Shown here piece after piece: positions 60,797-64,000 of a stretch of 64,000 nt of DNA; positions within the stretch are counted from its first letter, which is position 1, and the number at the start of each line of letters is the position of its first letter. The stretch is from Microbotryum silenes-acaulis (Eukaryota > Basidiomycota > Microbotryomycetes > Microbotryales > Microbotryaceae). Location of the stretch: positions 1,488,001 through 1,552,000 of the forward strand of contig QPFY01000007.1 in NCBI GenBank assembly GCA_003665825.1, read 5' to 3'. A model generated the notes under the pieces. It made no database searches, was not told the origin of the DNA, and worked only from the letters and a program-made list of their open reading frames with translations. Made by a program: the position numbers and the translations under genes.

Positions 60797-63700
60797 CTAC
60801 CGTGCGATGAGGCGGCGGTTCGAGCGATCGAGGCGTGCAAAGTAGGCGTCGAGGACGGACGGATGGTCCAGGCGAAGGGACTGCTCCGACATCCAAGTAT
60901 CGTTGGTGTCGTTACGGCCTACCCATCGAACCAAGAACGAACGAGCCCCCCGAGCGTTCCGCCGATCGCGAACAATCCGTTCCGGAATCGCAGAGTTGTC
61001 GGCCGCGTCGGCTACATCTTCGACAAAAAGAACTGCGGGGTCACGCCCAGGGAACCTTTCAGCATCATTCTCAATGTAAGGCCGAAGGAGTCGAGCATGG
61101 AAGCGATTGTGCACTCGCGACATCGCTGGAGGGAGCTCGAGGTCGTAGCTGGATGTTGCCGGAATTGCCGCTCGAATACGGAAAGGGCCGATGTAGCGCG
61201 GCAACAACTTCGACTTCATCCCTTCAGGAACTGCCAGATTCTTTGTCGAAAGGTAGACGTAACTGCCGGTCCGAAAGGCGGGGTCATCCGGGCGTCGACG
61301 CTTGTTGGCCTGATATGACTGGTCGAGGCGTGCTCCAATGATCGCATCCGTCACATCGAGGTTCCGTAATTGTCGGATCCGAGCAAACGCTTCCGCACGA
61401 GGGACATCCGAAACAGGCCAGGAATCGGTGGGCCATTGTCGAGGAAGGTAGCCGTAGGTCGCCTCAAAAGCCGACAGAGACGTGGACACAGCAACAGAAG
61501 AGTTAAGAGCGAACTCAGCTTCAACAAGACGAGATGCCCAAGCCTCGTGGTTTGACGACACCATGATCCGCAGCGTTTGGGTGACCATCTTGATCCGATT
61601 CTCGCTCGATCCGTCCGTCTCGGGGTGTGCCGCGGTTGACATTCGCAAGACGGCGCCAACCTTTGCCTGCAATGCCCGCCAAAACTGCGAGGTGAACTTG
61701 GGATCGCGGTCGGAAACGATGGCTGAAGGCGTCCCATGCAGTCGAAAGATGGTGGCGTAGTACTTCTCGGCAACGAGCTCAGAGTCGGCGTCGGCTGGGA
61801 GGGGAATTAGGTGGACCATTTTTCCCCAAGTGTCAGTGACCACCATGATTTGAGCGACCATCATTCCTTCGCACTCGACCGGAGGCAGTCCTGTCATGAA
61901 GTCGATCGCCACTTGTTCCCAAGGACCCGAAGGGATCGGCATCGGATGCAGTCGGCCATAGGGGACTTGAGTGGATGCCTTGCCTCGGGCACAGTCTTCG
62001 CATGAACGGCAGAACTCGGCGCAATCGGCAGACATGGACGACCACCAGTACAAAGGACGTATGGCGGCCAAGGTGATGCGATGTCCAGCGTGCCCGACGC
62101 TCCGATGAATCTCCGAAAGCACGAGCTCGCGCAGCGAAGGGACCTTGTCGGAGTTGACGACGCCGGTAGCAAGACCACGAGGCACAAACAGGGAAAGAGA
62201 CTCATCTGGATGTACACGCAAGATCCTCCCTTCCTCGGTCACCCGAAACATAGGCCATGATATCGGGTCGGTAATGATGACCTGGGCTTGCGAATCGTTG
62301 GCGTATGCTCGGATGATGGTGTCGAGGAAGGGTTGGGGCAGTGGATCAGGCGGCCGATGGACTACAGGGGCTTCATTGACCTCATCGGTGGCGACTCCCA
62401 ACAAATCGAGTTCGTCGGCGTCGGCATCGACCGGAATGGGCGGGTCGTTGGCGGGGGCCGCAGCGATAGCGTGAACTCGATTGACAGCGATGGGAGGGGA
62501 GAGGGGACCGGTAGACAAGTCGACAGCGTCCATTATGTTCTCGGCGAGGTGATGGGAACCGGGAGAGCCTGCATTGTAACCGTGTCCCCAGGGCCCGAAG
62601 GCACAATCAACAGCCGGCAACCGATCATGCGAAGGTGAGGTGTAAGGACGTTCCTCGAGGAGGCTCTCACCGGGCGTAGTGAACTCGTGGCATTCTTCCT
62701 TCAAGAACAAATTCCCTAATTCCTGTCCATTCACGTCCTCGTCTTGCGATTCCTCCTTGAACGCGTAGTATCCGGGAGAACCTGCCTCACCATCCTGGCC
62801 TTGGGGCCCGAGGGCAAAATCAACAGGAGGCAACCGATCGGGAGATGGTGAGGTGGGAGGACGTTCCTCGGGGAGGCTCTCACCGGGTGTAGTGAATTCG
62901 TGGCGTTCTCCATCAAAGAACATGTCCTCCAACTCATTCTCCTTGACCTGATCCTCGTGTGAACCCTCCTTGACCTCCCACAGACGCGACAACGAATCGG
63001 CTAAGGAATTGTTTTTGCCCGCGATGAATTCGAATTCGAAGTCGAAACGGCTGAGTTCGAGACACATGCGGATGTGCCGAGGCGTCTGGCGCAGTTTTTG
63101 GGTTTTTATCGTGCGAAGGGCCTGATGGTCGGTGACGATGACAAAGGGATAACCGATCAAGTGCTGCTCAAACGCCCGACACACCGAGACGACAGCCAAG
63201 AACTCTTTATCAGTGACATGATAGTTGAGCTGAGCGCCGTTGAACTTAGCGGAAAAGAATCGCGTAGGAACGGCCTGCGAACGGGTGGGACCGGACGCCA
63301 GACAAGCGCCAATGCCAACCCGACTGGCATCCGTGAACAGGTACATCTTGTGCTCGCCCGAGGTGATCTTGGCGCCATCGATCGGTCGTAGGGTGGCGGG
63401 CACCAGGGACTTGACGGTATCGAAAGCCTGCTGTTCTCGCTCGTTCCAACGCCACGACGTCGATTGCGCCAACAACGCGGTGATTGGCTCCAAGATCGTC
63501 GAGAGGTGCGATAGGTGATCTCGCATCCAATTGACGGTGCCGAGGAAACGCTGGATGTCGCACTTGTTGCAAGGGATCGGCCACTGACGGATACGCGCCC
63601 ACTTGGCGGGGTCGACTTCGATGCCGTCGTCGGAGATGATGGTGCCCAAGGAATCCAACGACTTTGAGAACCACTCGGATTTCTTGGATCCTAAGTAGAA

Positions 63701-64000
63701 CCGGTAGTGTCTCAAGGTCATCAGCAGGATCTCGATGTGTCTCAAGTGCGCGCGACGGGTATTGGAATGGACGTGAACATCGTCGAAAAAGATCTTGGCG
63801 AACGAGAGACACGGTTGGAACATCGCCGAGGTCAAGAGGTTAAGGGTATTGGGCGCATTGGTGTCACCAAACTGCATGACCCGCGACATGTACGTGCCTG
63901 TCACCGTTGCGAAGCCGGTGCGATCGACGTGCTCCGGTATGACCCGAACCTGCTCAAATGCCGCGGCCACGTCGAATTTGGACCGATAGCGCGATCGAGC
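60797..64000 (-). CDS. Gypsy E Pol: RT, RNase H, integrase, chromodomain (5' partial)
   Basis: Open from the window edge to a TAG at 60797-60799, more than 1060 codons; the start is outside. Numbering from the GTG at 63970: just upstream is SKFD with the first RT catalytic Asp; VMQFGDTNAP and FFDD (61-64, the second catalytic pair, usually Y-x-D-D) follow. RNase H has LFTDAS near 219 and VTDHQAL. Between RNase H and integrase is a linker with two similar segments (about 346-402 and 411-467) sharing EFTTPGESL.EERP.TSPS. Integrase has the HHCC finger (EIHRSVGHAGH...CRSCEDC) and DDE residues in AIDFMTG, SDRDPKF and DGSSENR. The last 60 residues (IPERIVRDRRNARG...FLVRWVGRNDTNDTW) are a chromodomain, the mark of chromoviruses, which often direct insertion to heterochromatin. 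No stop or shift seen. Confidence 0.93.
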   Translation of the reverse strand, partial: ARSRYRSKFDVAAAFEQVRVIPEHVDRTGFATVTGTYMSRVMQFGDTNAPNTLNLLTSAMFQPCLSFAKIFFDDVHVHSNTRRAHLRHIEILLMTLRHYRFYLGSKKSEWFSKSLDSLGTIISDDGIEVDPAKWARIRQWPIPCNKCDIQRFLGTVNWMRDHLSHLSTILEPITALLAQSTSWRWNEREQQAFDTVKSLVPATLRPIDGAKITSGEHKMYLFTDASRVGIGACLASGPTRSQAVPTRFFSAKFNGAQLNYHVTDKEFLAVVSVCRAFEQHLIGYPFVIVTDHQALRTIKTQKLRQTPRHIRMCLELSRFDFEFEFIAGKNNSLADSLSRLWEVKEGSHEDQVKENELEDMFFDGERHEFTTPGESLPEERPPTSPSPDRLPPVDFALGPQGQDGEAGSPGYYAFKEESQDEDVNGQELGNLFLKEECHEFTTPGESLLEERPYTSPSHDRLPAVDCAFGPWGHGYNAGSPGSHHLAENIMDAVDLSTGPLSPPIAVNRVHAIAAAPANDPPIPVDADADELDLLGVATDEVNEAPVVHRPPDPLPQPFLDTIIRAYANDSQAQVIITDPISWPMFRVTEEGRILRVHPDESLSLFVPRGLATGVVNSDKVPSLRELVLSEIHRSVGHAGHRITLAAIRPLYWWSSMSADCAEFCRSCEDCARGKASTQVPYGRLHPMPIPSGPWEQVAIDFMTGLPPVECEGMMVAQIMVVTDTWGKMVHLIPLPADADSELVAEKYYATIFRLHGTPSAIVSDRDPKFTSQFWRALQAKVGAVLRMSTAAHPETDGSSENRIKMVTQTLRIMVSSNHEAWASRLVEAEFALNSSVAVSTSLSAFEATYGYLPRQWPTDSWPVSDVPRAEAFARIRQLRNLDVTDAIIGARLDQSYQANKRRRPDDPAFRTGSYVYLSTKNLAVPEGMKSKLLPRYIGPFRIRAAIPATSSYDLELPPAMSRVHNRFHARLLRPYIENDAERFPGRDPAVLFVEDVADAADNSAIPERIVRDRRNARGARSFLVRWVGRNDTNDTWMSEQSLRLDHPSVLDAYFARLDRSNRRLIAR

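Larger units (their letters stand above)
60214..64000 (-). mobile_element. Chromoviral Ty3/gypsy element E (3' part; 5' end off the window)
   Basis: 3' LTR at 60214-60775, polypurine tract, and pol reading leftwards from the window edge. Gag, protease, the start of RT and the 5' LTR lie beyond 64000. Confidence 0.92.

Overview
The window is almost entirely one nest of LTR retrotransposons. The only sequence outside it is the first 973 bases: a short 83-84-bp tandem repeat, then about 700 bases in which I recognise no gene. High GC, one-ORF Ty1/copia polyproteins, a chromodomain Ty3/gypsy element, intron-like modules of 66-80 bp and half-tRNA-type primer sites all suggest a fungus, probably a basidiomycete. 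The species cannot be read from the window. I see no host gene after position 973.

Families, named here for convenience: Copia-A (copies A0-A4), Copia-B (B1, B2), Copia-C (C1-C3), Copia-D (D-alpha, D-beta and one solo LTR), an unplaced solo LTR (F), and a chromoviral gypsy (E, plus one solo LTR). Element ends were fixed from 5-bp target-site duplications (TSDs). TSDs: A1 GTGAT, A2 CGAGA, A3 TCATT, A4 GTATC, B1 GGCGT, B2 GATTG, C1 CAAGT, C2 CGTGA, C3 AATCG, D-beta TCGAG, D solo ATCAC, F TCATT, gypsy solo CGCCC. A0, D-alpha and E have only one flank visible.

Layout. A0 starts at 974 and is still unfinished at the right edge. It was hit by F (1736-2629), a gypsy solo LTR (4745-5307), D-beta (5753-59367), a D solo LTR (59781-60161) and gypsy E (60214 to the edge). 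D-beta is stretched to 53.6 kb by its own insertions: D-alpha (which carries B1 and C1), A1 (inside the 5' LTR), A2, C3 (which carries C2, B2 and A3) and A4. Uninterrupted polyprotein genes are A1, A2, A3, A4, B1, B2, C1 and C2. A0, C3, D-alpha and D-beta are broken by insertions.

Main observations. (1) Five different LTR types carry tandem modules of 66-80 bp bounded like spliceosomal introns (AG|GT...AG with a CTNAC-like or CTAAT motif), varying in number from LTR to LTR. One 68-bp module in Copia-B has terminal inverted repeats and is precisely absent from one LTR. (2) The primer-binding regions of all four copia families resemble the complement of the 5' half of a CAU-anticodon initiator tRNA, closest by my recollection to the bacterial/organellar type, with family-specific bases opposite the first anticodon position. 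(3) Copia-C has no Gag; its polyprotein starts with a hydrophobic segment and goes straight into protease. (4) The A and D polyproteins read through a poly-G polypurine tract into the 3' LTR. (5) A gene-free nest this long with a chromodomain element is a plausible centromere or heterochromatin block.
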